Of a stretch of 64,000 bases of DNA, positions 17,478-26,510 are shown in pieces. Position numbers and translations under genes: made by a program. This stretch comes from a bacterium (lineage in GTDB: Bacteria; Verrucomicrobiota; Verrucomicrobiia; Verrucomicrobiales; Akkermansiaceae): the NCBI GenBank assembly GCA_018222765.1, contig JAAEZT010000007.1:62001-126000 (forward strand), read 5' to 3'. Every line of letters begins with the position of its first letter. The stretch's first letter is position 1. The notes under the pieces were generated by a model. It saw nothing but the letters and a program-made list of their open reading frames with translations, was not told the DNA's origin and ran no database searches.

Positions 17478-19760
17478 TTACCAAACTTGTTGAAGGTGTT
17501 CCAAAGGGAGCCAGAATGAGGATTCAGCCGATGCGATCTTGGCGTGGGTTCCGGTGGTTTCGTCTACCTTGACAATTTGCCCGGCGCGGAAGGGTGAGTA
17601 GTTCCAGTCGGGCATGCCGGCGGTTGGTTCGCGCGGGAGGTCGTCAACGAGAACCATGTATTGATCGTCGGAGTAGGCGTTTTGCTGTCGCCAGGCGGCG
17701 GCGAGGGCGAGCAATGCCGCCAGTGTGATGACGGTAAGGGCGGGCCATCTGGGAAGAGCGCAAAAGTGGCGGATGCCGAGGTAAGTGAAGGCGAGAATCC
17801 AGAGTGCGGTGGCTACCATGACCCATTGGTCGGGTCTGAGTGCGATGAGTGAGGTGCCCGGGAGGGCGGGCTGACCCTGGCGGTTGCGGATTTCATCCAT
17901 CAGGGCGCGGGTTTCGGAGTCAAGAGGATCGAGAAGCAGAGCGGTGTGGCAGGCGGCTCGGGCGCGTCCGGTGTCGTTGGCGGAGAGATAAGCCTGGGCG
18001 AGATTGAAGTGCAGCGAGGTGTGGCCGGGGTTTTCTTCGATGAGCTTGTTGTAAATCGCGATGGCTTCGTTGAAGCGGGAATTTTCAAAGGCTTTGTTCG
18101 CTTTTTCCAAAGTAGTTCCTTGCAGGGATTGGAGGCAGAGGAGAAGGAGAAAGCTGATCTTGGCGAGAGAGGCTGAAAGTGATTTGAGATCGGTGGAATT
18201 GGCGCGCGGGGTGAAGGCAGTTTTGGCGTGCTCGCGGATCAGTTCTGCCAGTTCTCCGTCCTTGGCAGGGAGGCTGTCTGCAATTTCGCTTCCGGTTGCT
18301 CCGTCGGGTAGCTTAAGCCGGGTGCGGAGGAAGGGGTAAACTTCGTCGTTGATTTCGCTGTGGTCGGCTTGAGCCGAAGCGAACCGTGAGATCAGTTTTT
18401 TAAGTTTACGATCGTTTTCAGCCTTCTCGGGATCGCGGTTATCGAGGTGTTTCTTGGCTAGTCCGAAGAGAAAGGGTAAGAAGGGTGCGAGAGCGAGGGC
18501 GCCAAAAGTTGCGATAGGAAGATTGAGGAGGACGGGGCGGGTGAGGGGCTTGTCGAAGGAGGCGCGGGGCTCCATCTCGGCCACGGCATCGGTGAAGCCG
18601 GGGAGAGTGAGATTGGGCGTGACCTTTGATAGTTTCCATTCGTCATTGATGGTGTCGAAGGAGGCGATGGTAAGCGTGGGATACGTGCCAACCTTGCCGG
18701 TTGGAATGAGAGTTTGGGAGAATACCCCCCGCCAGGTGTCCCTCCAGTTATCGCGGGCGCTGCGTCTCATTCTTGACTCGAAATCGTCTGATTTTTTGAC
18801 CGAGGGAAAGCCTTCCCGGGAGAGGTCGATGGGATTGACGAGCTTGGGGTTGCCGAGTCCCCGGGCCTCGATCTGTATGGTGAAGGGCTCGTTTTCCTGG
18901 ATGGACTTGGTAGTGATGGAGGTTTGGAAATTCCAATCACCGACGAGCCCGGTATTGATGACTTGATTATTGGGGATAGGCGGAAGTGGAAGGACTTCGA
19001 TGCTGAAGGGGATGAGGTAGGTGCGGGCGAAGTATTCCGATTTCCCAATGGTGACTCCAAGATGGCCGGTGGACATTCCGAGGTCGGTGAAGTAAAGTCG
19101 CGAGCGGTAGGTGCGGGTCTGCACGATTTCGTTGCCGATGATCTCCGCGTCCTCCGTGTAGGGGGCTTGGCTTCCGAAGAAGCTCATGTCCGCATAAAAG
19201 TAGTCGTAAGGAGAGGGTTTGCGTCCCTCGACTTTACGGAACTGATGCCATTGGGCATTACTTGCGCGCGAGGAAGGAAGTTTAAAAAAGCTAGGGCGGC
19301 GGTGGGTTTGGCTACGCGTTTTTTCAATGAAGTCGATTTCGATGGCTTCGCCGAGGTGGACTTTCTCTGGCGGCTTTTCGAGGCTATTCCAGAGGGCCTT
19401 GAAGCGGCCAAAGTCTTTTGGAAGGTCATTTGGGACGGCCCGGATTGTTCCCTTACGAATAAAGAATTCCTTTCCCTCGAGGACAATGGCAATGGGGGGG
19501 AATTCGATCGTTCCGGGCGTCTTCGCGATAAAGCCCAGGGTGTTCAACGTTCTGCCCTGGCGGGTGCGTCGATTGGAAATATCGAGCCAAATGATTTTGG
19601 GGTGTGAGGGCAATTTACCCCAGGCCATTTCGGCTTTGGTGTCGATGAGGATTTCGTAACGGAGGTCGGTTTGGATTTCCGAGGGAAGTTCGGGAGTCCA
19701 AAAATCCTGCCCTGCTGAGATCAGGGAGCTTGTCAGGAAAAGTGCCAAAAAACGAATCAT
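17478..19760 (-). CDS. BatD-BatE fusion: oxygen-tolerance-type beta protein, TPR and SH3-like tail
   Basis: 760 residues with a signal peptide (MIRFLALFLTSSLISAGQ). Residues to about 420 resemble BatD: extracytoplasmic beta-sandwich segments (GTIEFPPIAIVLEGKEFFIR, IQIEARGLGNPKLVNPIDLS), then a membrane segment (LPIATFGALALAPFLPFLFG). A second hydrophobic stretch (ISFLLLLCLQSLQG) looks like the old BatE signal peptide. It is followed by TPR units (ANKAFENSRFNEAIAIYNKL, SLHFNLAQAYLSANDTGRAR), two membrane segments and a C-terminal SH3-like domain (YSPFRAGQIVKVDE). BatD and BatE are separate genes in the classic Bat operon, so this is a fusion. Function is membrane-associated, linked to stress or cell-envelope fitness in Bacteroides work; the exact role is unknown. 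Confidence 0.82.
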   Translation of the reverse strand: MIRFLALFLTSSLISAGQDFWTPELPSEIQTDLRYEILIDTKAEMAWGKLPSHPKIIWLDISNRRTRQGRTLNTLGFIAKTPGTIEFPPIAIVLEGKEFFIRKGTIRAVPNDLPKDFGRFKALWNSLEKPPEKVHLGEAIEIDFIEKTRSQTHRRPSFFKLPSSRASNAQWHQFRKVEGRKPSPYDYFYADMSFFGSQAPYTEDAEIIGNEIVQTRTYRSRLYFTDLGMSTGHLGVTIGKSEYFARTYLIPFSIEVLPLPPIPNNQVINTGLVGDWNFQTSITTKSIQENEPFTIQIEARGLGNPKLVNPIDLSREGFPSVKKSDDFESRMRRSARDNWRDTWRGVFSQTLIPTGKVGTYPTLTIASFDTINDEWKLSKVTPNLTLPGFTDAVAEMEPRASFDKPLTRPVLLNLPIATFGALALAPFLPFLFGLAKKHLDNRDPEKAENDRKLKKLISRFASAQADHSEINDEVYPFLRTRLKLPDGATGSEIADSLPAKDGELAELIREHAKTAFTPRANSTDLKSLSASLAKISFLLLLCLQSLQGTTLEKANKAFENSRFNEAIAIYNKLIEENPGHTSLHFNLAQAYLSANDTGRARAACHTALLLDPLDSETRALMDEIRNRQGQPALPGTSLIALRPDQWVMVATALWILAFTYLGIRHFCALPRWPALTVITLAALLALAAAWRQQNAYSDDQYMVLVDDLPREPTAGMPDWNYSPFRAGQIVKVDETTGTHAKIASAESSFWLPLEHLQQVW

Positions 19761-19769
19761 GGAAGGAGA

Positions 19770-22286
19770 TCAATGGTCTTTGCTTCTAGGAATCCTCTTG
19801 TTGCGATTCTTATTCCCGAGGCGTTCTAGGAGACGGTCGCGGAGGTCACCATTTTCTTTGCCGGAGCGTCGTAAGTCGGCGTCGTTTTTGGATTCCTCCG
19901 GTTTTTCGCCTTCCTCGTCTCCGTCGCCCTGACCTTCATCCTCGCCCTCAGGTCGATCGCCTTGGCCTTCTTCGTCCTCTTCTCCGCCTTCACTTCCTTC
20001 ACCAGGTTCCCCATCGCCCTCTTCGTCACCTTCGCTCTGTTGCGGTTGCATTTGCTGTGGGTCGATGAGGTGGTCGAGAGCGTCTTGAATGTGTTGTGCC
20101 GAGGCTTCGAGATCGCGGTCAAGGTGAGGGGAGGGGGCGAGGACAATATCCTCGAGTGCCAGTTTGTAATCTTTCAGTCCCTCCTCGGGGAGGAGGGTGG
20201 GCTTTTCCTTGATCGCGAGGGCCTTTTTGACAAGGTCGTCGATAGCGATGGAAGATTCATTTATGGCTGCTTTGTTGACTTCCTCCTTGGTGGTGACCTC
20301 TCGTTCGAGACTCTTTAGGAAGCGTTTTTCTTGCGTGACGGCGGTGAGGGTGGTTTCGATCGCGGTCTGGTAGGCCTTCAGATAGTCGAGATATCCTTGC
20401 ACTCGCGCGATGTCTCGATAGAGGACGGCGAAGTTCGTGCTGAGTTCGTCATTTGCAGGTTCAAGAGGAGCCGCTTGCTTGTAGAGGGCGAGGCCTTTGC
20501 GGAAGGATTTGAGCGCTTCTTCGAGCATTTTCACGGGCTCCATTTGGAGTTCCATGGCTTTCATCATAGCCTCTTCCTGGGAGTTGGGAACCATGGACTT
20601 TCCTTTGCGATGGTGAAGCAGGCCAAGCTTGAGGCGGGCTTTAAAGAGAAGGTCGGGCCGGTCGACGGGGGAGAATTCGGCGGCTTTGGAATAGAGGTCA
20701 ACGAGGAGCTTGAACTGGTCTTTCGATTTGAGTTCGAGATCGGGTTCGGCGCGTTCGAATTCCACTCCTTTGTTGTAGTAGCCGATGCTGCGTTGGGTGT
20801 CGGTGAGGTCTTTGTTCTCGAGTTGTTCTTTGACAGCTTCTGGGAGGTAGTCCACGGATGCGGCGGTGTCGGAGACCGAGCTGTCACCGTCGAGGATGGC
20901 GTTGGCCCTTTTGATCCAGGAGGCGGCCCCCTTGGAATCATGGGAGAGGCTGCCGAGGTTGTTTTCGTCGGTGTCGAGGAAGATTACCATGGGGTAGCTG
21001 GTGATATCGAACTTGGCGGCGAGGGCGCGTCGGGCATTTCGGCTTTCCTTGTCGATTCCGGTGCGAGGAAGGTCGATAAGAACGGTGATGACCTTGGACC
21101 TGGCCCAGTCCTGATAGACTTTGTGGGAAAGGATTTCCTTCTCGAAAGTGATGGAGAGTTGGGACCAGTCGGAGCCGGTGAAGATCACGGCGAGGGGAAG
21201 TTCCTCTTCCTTGGCTTCCTTGAGCGCGCGGTCGAAGTCAGTGTGTTGTGCTCCTTTGAGCGCGGGGGAGAAAATGAAGGAGAGCGCGATCAGTGCGGTG
21301 AGCGGGTGCCAGGCTTTACTGCGCAGAGGAAGGAAGAGGTGAATCATAAGAAGGATAAGGGCAAGGGTGAGGGGGTAGGCGTAGAGGTCCAGTGGGCGAT
21401 TGTAGATTTCTTTGGCAAAGCTGTCACCGTTGATTTCGATGGTGTCCACACGGGTGGAAAGCTCTTCGATTTGAGCGTCGACTTTGGAGGGGATGCCGGC
21501 GAGGTAAAGACCATCGGTGGCATCGGCGAGTTTATTAAGGGTGCTATGATCGGCGGTGGATTCTAAGGGTGAGTTTGGGACGGGAGCTGGTGAGCCAGGT
21601 TTGCCAAAGGCGGCAGCGATGACGGGGATGTTTGCTTTTTTGAGCTCCTCGAGAACCTTGGCGGGGCTCTCTCCGGTGACATTGTCTCCATCGGAGAAGA
21701 CCAGAATGGCGGATCCGGTGGGGGGATCATCGCCGAGTAGGTTTTGAGCCTCCAGGAGGGCTGTATTGATATCGGTGCCTCCTACAGGGAGCGAGCCCGG
21801 TTTCAGCTTGTCGAGTCGCTGGAGGAGCATGGTGCGATCGATAGTCGTCGGGCATTCCGGATAGGAGGCTCCTGCGAAGGAAATCAAGCCAATGCGGTCG
21901 GTGGGACGGGTGTTGATGAATTCGCGGAGGAGCAGTTTGGCCGCGTCCATGCGGGAGAGGCCGTCGGAATCGTTGGCCCCCATGGAGCGGGAGACGTCGA
22001 GGAGGACGATAAGATTTTTGGCGGGCTTTTTGTTTTCGTTAAATTCTGTTCCACCGGTTGGGCGGAGCGCGGCGAGGAGAGTCAGGACGAGAGCGGAGAA
22101 AAGCGAGACGGTAAGAATGCGACGGCGCAGGGGGGAGGCGTTGGTCTGGAGATTGCATTTCGCCGCGTGGTTTGTCAGGAGATGAATGGCCTGCCGGCGC
22201 TGTCGGATGGACCAATAGAGTGCGGCTGTCGCGCCGAGAAGAATCGGCAGGACCCAGATGAGGTGATGGTAGGAAAGGAATTTCAT
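19770..22286 (-). CDS. BatB-like VWA membrane protein fused to thioredoxin-like domain and acidic BatC-like tail
   Basis: 838 residues from the ATG at 22286, which overlaps the batA stop by one base (TGATG); a TTG six bases earlier is less likely. Two N-terminal membrane segments precede a von Willebrand A domain with intact MIDAS: DVSRS, GGTDINTA and FSDGDNVTG. After a third membrane segment comes a thioredoxin-like fold (VIFTGSDWSQLSITFEKEI to FDITSYPMVIFLDTD). Its active-site CxxC is replaced by SDWSQLS, so it cannot do dithiol exchange. A helical TPR-like region follows, then a Glu/Gly/Asp-rich stretch (EGDGEPGEGSEGGEEDEEG), as in BatC. The fusion joins BatB and BatC functions in one chain. 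It sits in the inner membrane with the VWA domain probably periplasmic or membrane-proximal. Confidence 0.84.
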   Translation of the reverse strand: MKFLSYHHLIWVLPILLGATAALYWSIRQRRQAIHLLTNHAAKCNLQTNASPLRRRILTVSLFSALVLTLLAALRPTGGTEFNENKKPAKNLIVLLDVSRSMGANDSDGLSRMDAAKLLLREFINTRPTDRIGLISFAGASYPECPTTIDRTMLLQRLDKLKPGSLPVGGTDINTALLEAQNLLGDDPPTGSAILVFSDGDNVTGESPAKVLEELKKANIPVIAAAFGKPGSPAPVPNSPLESTADHSTLNKLADATDGLYLAGIPSKVDAQIEELSTRVDTIEINGDSFAKEIYNRPLDLYAYPLTLALILLMIHLFLPLRSKAWHPLTALIALSFIFSPALKGAQHTDFDRALKEAKEEELPLAVIFTGSDWSQLSITFEKEILSHKVYQDWARSKVITVLIDLPRTGIDKESRNARRALAAKFDITSYPMVIFLDTDENNLGSLSHDSKGAASWIKRANAILDGDSSVSDTAASVDYLPEAVKEQLENKDLTDTQRSIGYYNKGVEFERAEPDLELKSKDQFKLLVDLYSKAAEFSPVDRPDLLFKARLKLGLLHHRKGKSMVPNSQEEAMMKAMELQMEPVKMLEEALKSFRKGLALYKQAAPLEPANDELSTNFAVLYRDIARVQGYLDYLKAYQTAIETTLTAVTQEKRFLKSLEREVTTKEEVNKAAINESSIAIDDLVKKALAIKEKPTLLPEEGLKDYKLALEDIVLAPSPHLDRDLEASAQHIQDALDHLIDPQQMQPQQSEGDEEGDGEPGEGSEGGEEDEEGQGDRPEGEDEGQGDGDEEGEKPEESKNDADLRRSGKENGDLRDRLLERLGNKNRNKRIPRSKDH

Positions 22287-23314
22287 CAGCAAATCTCTCT
22301 CAGTAAGGTGTGGCGAAGCAGGAAGGCGGTGGCGAGGGTGATGACGCCGCAGATGAGGAAGAGGGGATAGAGGTCACGTTGGAAGACAAGGGCTTCGTGG
22401 ACTCGGGAAGTTGTCTCGAGAGCGTCGATGGTATCCATGACATCCTCGAATCCCTGATTATCTTTGGCCCGGAAAAAACGTCCATTGGTGATGGCAGCAA
22501 TTTTTTCAAGGTTACGGGTGTCGAATTGAATGCTGGCGCCAGAACTCCTTAGGTAGGTGTCTAGAAAAGGATTGTCGCTGCCAATACCCACGGTGTGAAT
22601 CGTGATCTCTTTGTCACGGGCAACCTCCGCGGCCTCCTCGGGAGTGAACACCTCGTCATCCACGGTGTGGTCGCCATCGGTGATGAGGATCATGGTGCGA
22701 CGGCTTTCACTGTGGTTCACGAGAGCGTTGACCCCAGCACCAATCCCACCAGCGATGTTGGTCCCTCGTTCGTGACGATACAGGAGCGAGCCAGTGAGTT
22801 GGTCGACCTTGGCAATCAGATGATCGTGATCGAGGGTGGGCGGGCATGAAAGGTAGGCATCGACCCCAAAAATGACGAGTCCGATACGGTCGGCGTAGCG
22901 GCGTTTGACGAAGCGCTGGATTTGCTCTCGAGCGACATCAAGGCGGTCTTTGATGGCTTCTTCAGCGACGAGGCGTCTGACCGTAGACTCGCTGAGGGAG
23001 GGGTCTGGGTCATAGGCATCCATGCTGTTCGAGTAGTCTAGGACCAGCATAATGTCAGTTCCCTCCTGAGTTTGGGGCATCAATTCAACCCCTTGTTGGG
23101 GGCGGGCCAAGGCGACGATGAAAGCGATGGTGGCGAGGGTTTCCAAGAAGAGGAGAATATGCCAGGGAGCGAAGTACTTCGGGGCCGGAGCATTGGTGTA
23201 ATGCTTGGTCGAGGATACGGCGATAGAGGCTGGAGTGCCGAACCAACGCCAAGCGACACCCAGCAGTAAAGGCAGGATGAGCCAGAGGACGAGGGGGTGT
23301 GCGAATTCAGGCAT
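22286..23314 (-). CDS. batA: BatA-like VWA-domain membrane protein
   Basis: 342 residues. Two N-terminal membrane segments (LVLWLILPLLLGVAW and ILLFLETLATIAFIVALA) are followed by a von Willebrand A domain with MIDAS residues DYSNSMD, RGTNIAGG and ITDGDHTVDDE. A C-terminal membrane segment (YPLFLICGVITLATAFLL) closes the protein. This layout and size match BatA of Bat operons. It overlaps the upstream membrane-protein gene by eight bases and the downstream BatB-like gene by one, showing coupled translation. VWA proteins next to MoxR ATPases are thought to be assembled or regulated by the ATPase and to bind metal-dependent partners. Confidence 0.85.
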   Translation of the reverse strand: MPEFAHPLVLWLILPLLLGVAWRWFGTPASIAVSSTKHYTNAPAPKYFAPWHILLFLETLATIAFIVALARPQQGVELMPQTQEGTDIMLVLDYSNSMDAYDPDPSLSESTVRRLVAEEAIKDRLDVAREQIQRFVKRRYADRIGLVIFGVDAYLSCPPTLDHDHLIAKVDQLTGSLLYRHERGTNIAGGIGAGVNALVNHSESRRTMILITDGDHTVDDEVFTPEEAAEVARDKEITIHTVGIGSDNPFLDTYLRSSGASIQFDTRNLEKIAAITNGRFFRAKDNQGFEDVMDTIDALETTSRVHEALVFQRDLYPLFLICGVITLATAFLLRHTLLREIC

Positions 23315-24290
23315 CTTCGGTTTCGGTGTCAGGTTTTGGAGTGGTATCGACTACGAATGAGCGGACGAGACTCTGCGAGCGGGGTGCGTCGTCGTCGTCC
23401 GGAGTCAAGCCGGCGAATTTCACTCCATCTGCCAAGCGGGCCAGAGGCGGCAATTTGTCGAGATGTTCCTCGGGAATGTCCGAGAGCCTTTTTAAATCGC
23501 GGATAAATTCGGATGAAGTTTTGGCGCGGGCAGGAACGAGGTATCGTTCGGCCGTGTATTGCTTGAGAATGTCGGTGAGCTGGGAGAAGAACTTTTCCGG
23601 AGCGGTGTCATCGAGGGCGAGTCTGTCGAGTTTGCTCAGGGCACGCTCCCAGGGCGGCGTGGCATTAATGGTCTTTTGACGTCTGACGAGTAAGATGATC
23701 GCGCCGAGGAGGATGAGAATTACCCCGACGATGAGCCAGTAGTTGTTTTGATCTTCGGGGATGACCGCGTCATTGAATTCTTCGCTCAGTGGAGGTTCTT
23801 CGTTGAGGAAATCCTGGGGGTTTTCGGGGTCGGGAGGAATACTTCCAGGTAAGTTGATGGTCAGTTCGGGCAGAGGGACGGTGACGGAGTTCGGGCCGAT
23901 TCGTCCGGTGCGCTTGATGGGAAGAGTGATGGTTTTTCCTTCGAGCGAAATGGTGTCGGTGGCGACGAGTGGGATGCGATAGTGCCAGAGGCGATATCCG
24001 GAGAAATCGAGGTTGCCTTTGGCGAAGAGGTATTTGTCTTTGACTGGGGGGAGGGAGTCGGGGTGGCCGACCGGGCGAGCGGTGATCACATCGCGGTGCC
24101 AGGGTGCACGGATGGTGATGCTCAGGTCACGGCTGTGCCCAAGGAGGACCTCGTCATCATCCCAAGTGGCGCTGACCAAGCCGGGGCGTTCGTTGTTTTG
24201 CCAGACGCGGAAGAAAATGACCACGAAGATCAAGCCCACGAGGAGGATCGTTAGGAGGAGATACTTCAGGATTTTGAGAAACGATTTCAT
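23307..24290 (-). CDS. Bat-operon membrane protein, DUF4381/BatD-like
   Basis: 327 residues. An N-terminal membrane anchor (LLTILLVGLIFVVIFF) precedes about 140 residues of beta-rich extracytoplasmic domain (LGHSRDLSITIRAPWHRDVI, RIGPNSVTVPLPELTINLPG). A second membrane segment (YWLIVGVILILLGAIILLV) leads to a cytoplasmic helical region (PPWERALSKLDRLALDDTAP, FIRDLKRLSDIPEEHLDKLP). This resembles the small membrane proteins placed between DUF58 and VWA genes in MoxR operons (DUF4381 or short BatD-like types). The family assignment is from layout more than a diagnostic motif. The ATG overlaps the DUF58 stop by four bases. It likely links the cytoplasmic ATPase part with the periplasmic VWA part. 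Confidence 0.65.
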   Translation of the reverse strand: MKSFLKILKYLLLTILLVGLIFVVIFFRVWQNNERPGLVSATWDDDEVLLGHSRDLSITIRAPWHRDVITARPVGHPDSLPPVKDKYLFAKGNLDFSGYRLWHYRIPLVATDTISLEGKTITLPIKRTGRIGPNSVTVPLPELTINLPGSIPPDPENPQDFLNEEPPLSEEFNDAVIPEDQNNYWLIVGVILILLGAIILLVRRQKTINATPPWERALSKLDRLALDDTAPEKFFSQLTDILKQYTAERYLVPARAKTSSEFIRDLKRLSDIPEEHLDKLPPLARLADGVKFAGLTPDDDDAPRSQSLVRSFVVDTTPKPDTETEDA

Positions 24291-25153
24291 CGGCGGGAGA
24301 TACGCTTATCGAAGAGCCCCACGATGGCGGGAAGATAATCGACGGCGGTGTCGAGTGGAACGTAGTCGACGCCAGCGCGAAGGCATTTCTTGGCGAGAAC
24401 GGAAGCGTCCTCTGAAGTGCGGCTTGCAAGTGATTGGGCATCCTTGCGGCGGAGTCGGGTAACTTCGCCGGTTTCGAGATCGGAAATCGAGAGGGCCGGA
24501 ATGTTCGGGAGGCTTCGTTCAATGGGGTCGGTGACGTGAAGGAGGATAACTTCGTGTTTTCGAGAGAGGGCCCGGAGGGGCTTGTCGAACTCGGGGGTGA
24601 TGAGATCGCTCAGGATGAAAACAATGGATCGCTTTAAGGTCGTCTTGAGGAGGTGCTCGATCCCGGCGGCGAGGTCGGTCTTTTGGGATTTTGGCTCGAA
24701 GGCGAGGAGTTCCCGGATGATGCGGAGGACGTGGCGGTGTCCGCGGGCGGGATCAAGCTGGAGTTCCTCTTGGTCTGAGAAGAGGAGGAGGCCAACGCGG
24801 TCTTTGTTGAGAGTTGCCGAGAAAGCGAGGACAGCGGCGACTTCGGCAGTGTATTCGGCCTTGGTCATTTCGCCGGAGCCGAACTGTCCGGAGGCCGAGC
24901 GGTCGACGAGAAAGAAGACGTTCTGCTCTCGCTCTTCGGTGAAGAGTTTGATGTATGGCGAGCCGAGACGGGCAGAAACATTCCAGTCGATGGAGCGAAC
25001 TTCATCCCCTTCCTGAAATTCGCGGATCTCTGCAAATTCAATACCGCGTCCTTTGAACGAGGCGTGCCAGGCTCCGGCGGTGCGATTTTGAACGATCCGC
25101 CGGGTGCGGATCTCAATCCGCCGCACTTTTTCCATGAGTTCGGAAGCCAACAT
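24287..25153 (-). CDS. DUF58 domain protein of the MoxR/Bat operon
   Basis: 288 residues, no membrane segment. The DUF58 signature is clear: FKGRGIEFAEIREFQEGDEV, RSIDWNVSARLGSPYIKLF and the VWA-like strand FFLVDRSASGQFGSGEMTKA. A second conserved block is RSIVFILSDLITPEFDKPLR with EVILLHVTDPIERSLP. DUF58 proteins contain a degenerate VWA fold and nearly always follow a moxR gene, as here, with six bases between them. The role is inferred as a cytoplasmic adaptor between the ATPase and the membrane VWA proteins. Confidence 0.88.
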   Translation of the reverse strand: MLASELMEKVRRIEIRTRRIVQNRTAGAWHASFKGRGIEFAEIREFQEGDEVRSIDWNVSARLGSPYIKLFTEEREQNVFFLVDRSASGQFGSGEMTKAEYTAEVAAVLAFSATLNKDRVGLLLFSDQEELQLDPARGHRHVLRIIRELLAFEPKSQKTDLAAGIEHLLKTTLKRSIVFILSDLITPEFDKPLRALSRKHEVILLHVTDPIERSLPNIPALSISDLETGEVTRLRRKDAQSLASRTSEDASVLAKKCLRAGVDYVPLDTAVDYLPAIVGLFDKRISRR

Positions 25154-25159
25154 CGCGGA

Positions 25160-26173
25160 CTAGGGAGTGCGGAGGGTGTCGAGGAGTTGAGTGATGAGGG
25201 CGTCGGCGTCCATGTTTTCGGCCTGGGCTTCGTAGGATGGAATTAGGCGGTGGCGGAGAATGTCGGGAGCGATGGCCTTGACGTCTTCGGGAAGCGCATA
25301 GGGACGACCGTCGAGGAAAGCCAGAGTGCGAACCCCGCGGATGAGCTGAATGCTTGCACGGGGAGAGGCTCCGGCTGTGATGAGTGGATCGAAGCCCGAA
25401 AGGTCAAGTCCTGACTGACGCTCGGAGAGTTGGCTGCGTCCTTCCGCACGGGTGGCAAAAACGATATCGAGAATGTAGTCTTCGATTTTCGGATCGACGT
25501 TCACTTCGTTGATGAGGTCGCGGCCCGCGATGATCGCGTTCAAGTCGGTCACGGGTGAGGCCTCCGGTGTGGTGGTGGTGGAAGACATGCGGCGGAGGAC
25601 TTCTTTTTCCTCGTCTCGGGCAGGGTAATCGACGACGACCTTCATCATGAAGCGGTCCATTTGGGCTTCGGGAAGCGGATAGGTGCCTTCCTGATCAAGC
25701 GGGTTTTGGGTAGCCATGACGAGAAAAGGCGAGGGGAGTTGACGGGTTTCTCCACCAAGAGTGACCTGCTTTTCCTGCATCGCCTCGAGAAGCGCGGATT
25801 GCACTTTGGCCGGAGCACGGTTGATTTCGTCGGCGAGGAGGAGGTTGGTGAAGACCGGACCTTCCTTGGCGGTGAATTCCTGGGTGCCGGGGTTGTAGAT
25901 GTGCGTTCCGATGACGTCGGCGGGGAGGAGATCGGGCGTGAACTGAATTCGCCCGAACCGCGCGGTCATGGCCTGTGCCAAAGTGTTGACGGCGAGGGTT
26001 TTGGCTAATCCTGGGAGGCCTTCCACGAGAAGGTGGTTTCCGGTAAGGAGGCAGACCAGCATACGGTCGACGAGGTGGCTTTGGCCAATGAGAACCCGGG
26101 AAATTTCCTGTCGCAGCGGGGCGACGAAGGCGGAGCGGGCAGTGATTTCAGCGGAAAGTTCTTCTTGTGTCAT
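25160..26173 (-). CDS. moxR: MoxR-family AAA+ ATPase
   Basis: 337 residues. Walker A GLPGLAKT (about residue 53), Walker B LLLADEINRAPAKVQSALL, sensor-type MATQNPLDQEGTYPLPEAQM and DRFMM are intact and in MoxR order. A C-terminal lid contains SGLDLSGFDPLITAGASPRA. MoxR ATPases act as chaperone-like enzymes that mature or control VWA-domain partners. It is the first gene of a run of ten minus-strand genes with gaps or overlaps of a few bases, so its promoter probably serves the whole operon. Confidence 0.92.
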   Translation of the reverse strand: MTQEELSAEITARSAFVAPLRQEISRVLIGQSHLVDRMLVCLLTGNHLLVEGLPGLAKTLAVNTLAQAMTARFGRIQFTPDLLPADVIGTHIYNPGTQEFTAKEGPVFTNLLLADEINRAPAKVQSALLEAMQEKQVTLGGETRQLPSPFLVMATQNPLDQEGTYPLPEAQMDRFMMKVVVDYPARDEEKEVLRRMSSTTTTPEASPVTDLNAIIAGRDLINEVNVDPKIEDYILDIVFATRAEGRSQLSERQSGLDLSGFDPLITAGASPRASIQLIRGVRTLAFLDGRPYALPEDVKAIAPDILRHRLIPSYEAQAENMDADALITQLLDTLRTP

Positions 26174-26510
26174 GGATGGGAGTTCGTTGATTACGATGAG
26201 ATTGCGCGAAAGCTAGCACGAGGAAAAAAAAGCGCGACTGCACAAATGGGCATATTACCGATTTTTCACGCTTTTACGGATTGGGGCGCATCGGCCTCCG
26301 ATTTCCTCCATCTCTTGGTGGACCAAATTTTGTTGCGGGATTTTCCAAGTAATCGTGAAACGTCTCTCTGCAGCCTTGAGTCTCTCTATCTCTCTGGGAA
26401 TCACCCTGCATGTTCTCTTGGTGGAGCTTCCTGCTTGTGAAAGAGGAACTCTGGTGACCAGCCACCTTGTTGGTGATAGGGGTGAAGGCGGGATTTTTCC
26501 TTGGGTGTGT
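26174..26510. other. gap upstream of the moxR operon
   Basis: This gap should hold the promoter for the minus-strand moxR-bat run; no convincing -35/-10 pair could be picked by eye. A plus-strand frame from the GTG at 26355 begins with a signal-peptide-like stretch (MKRLSAALSLSISLGITLHV) and then runs antisense into the sulfatase gene. It has no recognisable domain. It may be chance or another 5' gene stub. Confidence 0.3.

Noticed and set aside
20331-21566. 411-codon plus-strand open frame
   Set aside because: Antisense to the BatB-like fusion gene; its Gly/Glu/Phe-rich translation is typical of a shadow frame.
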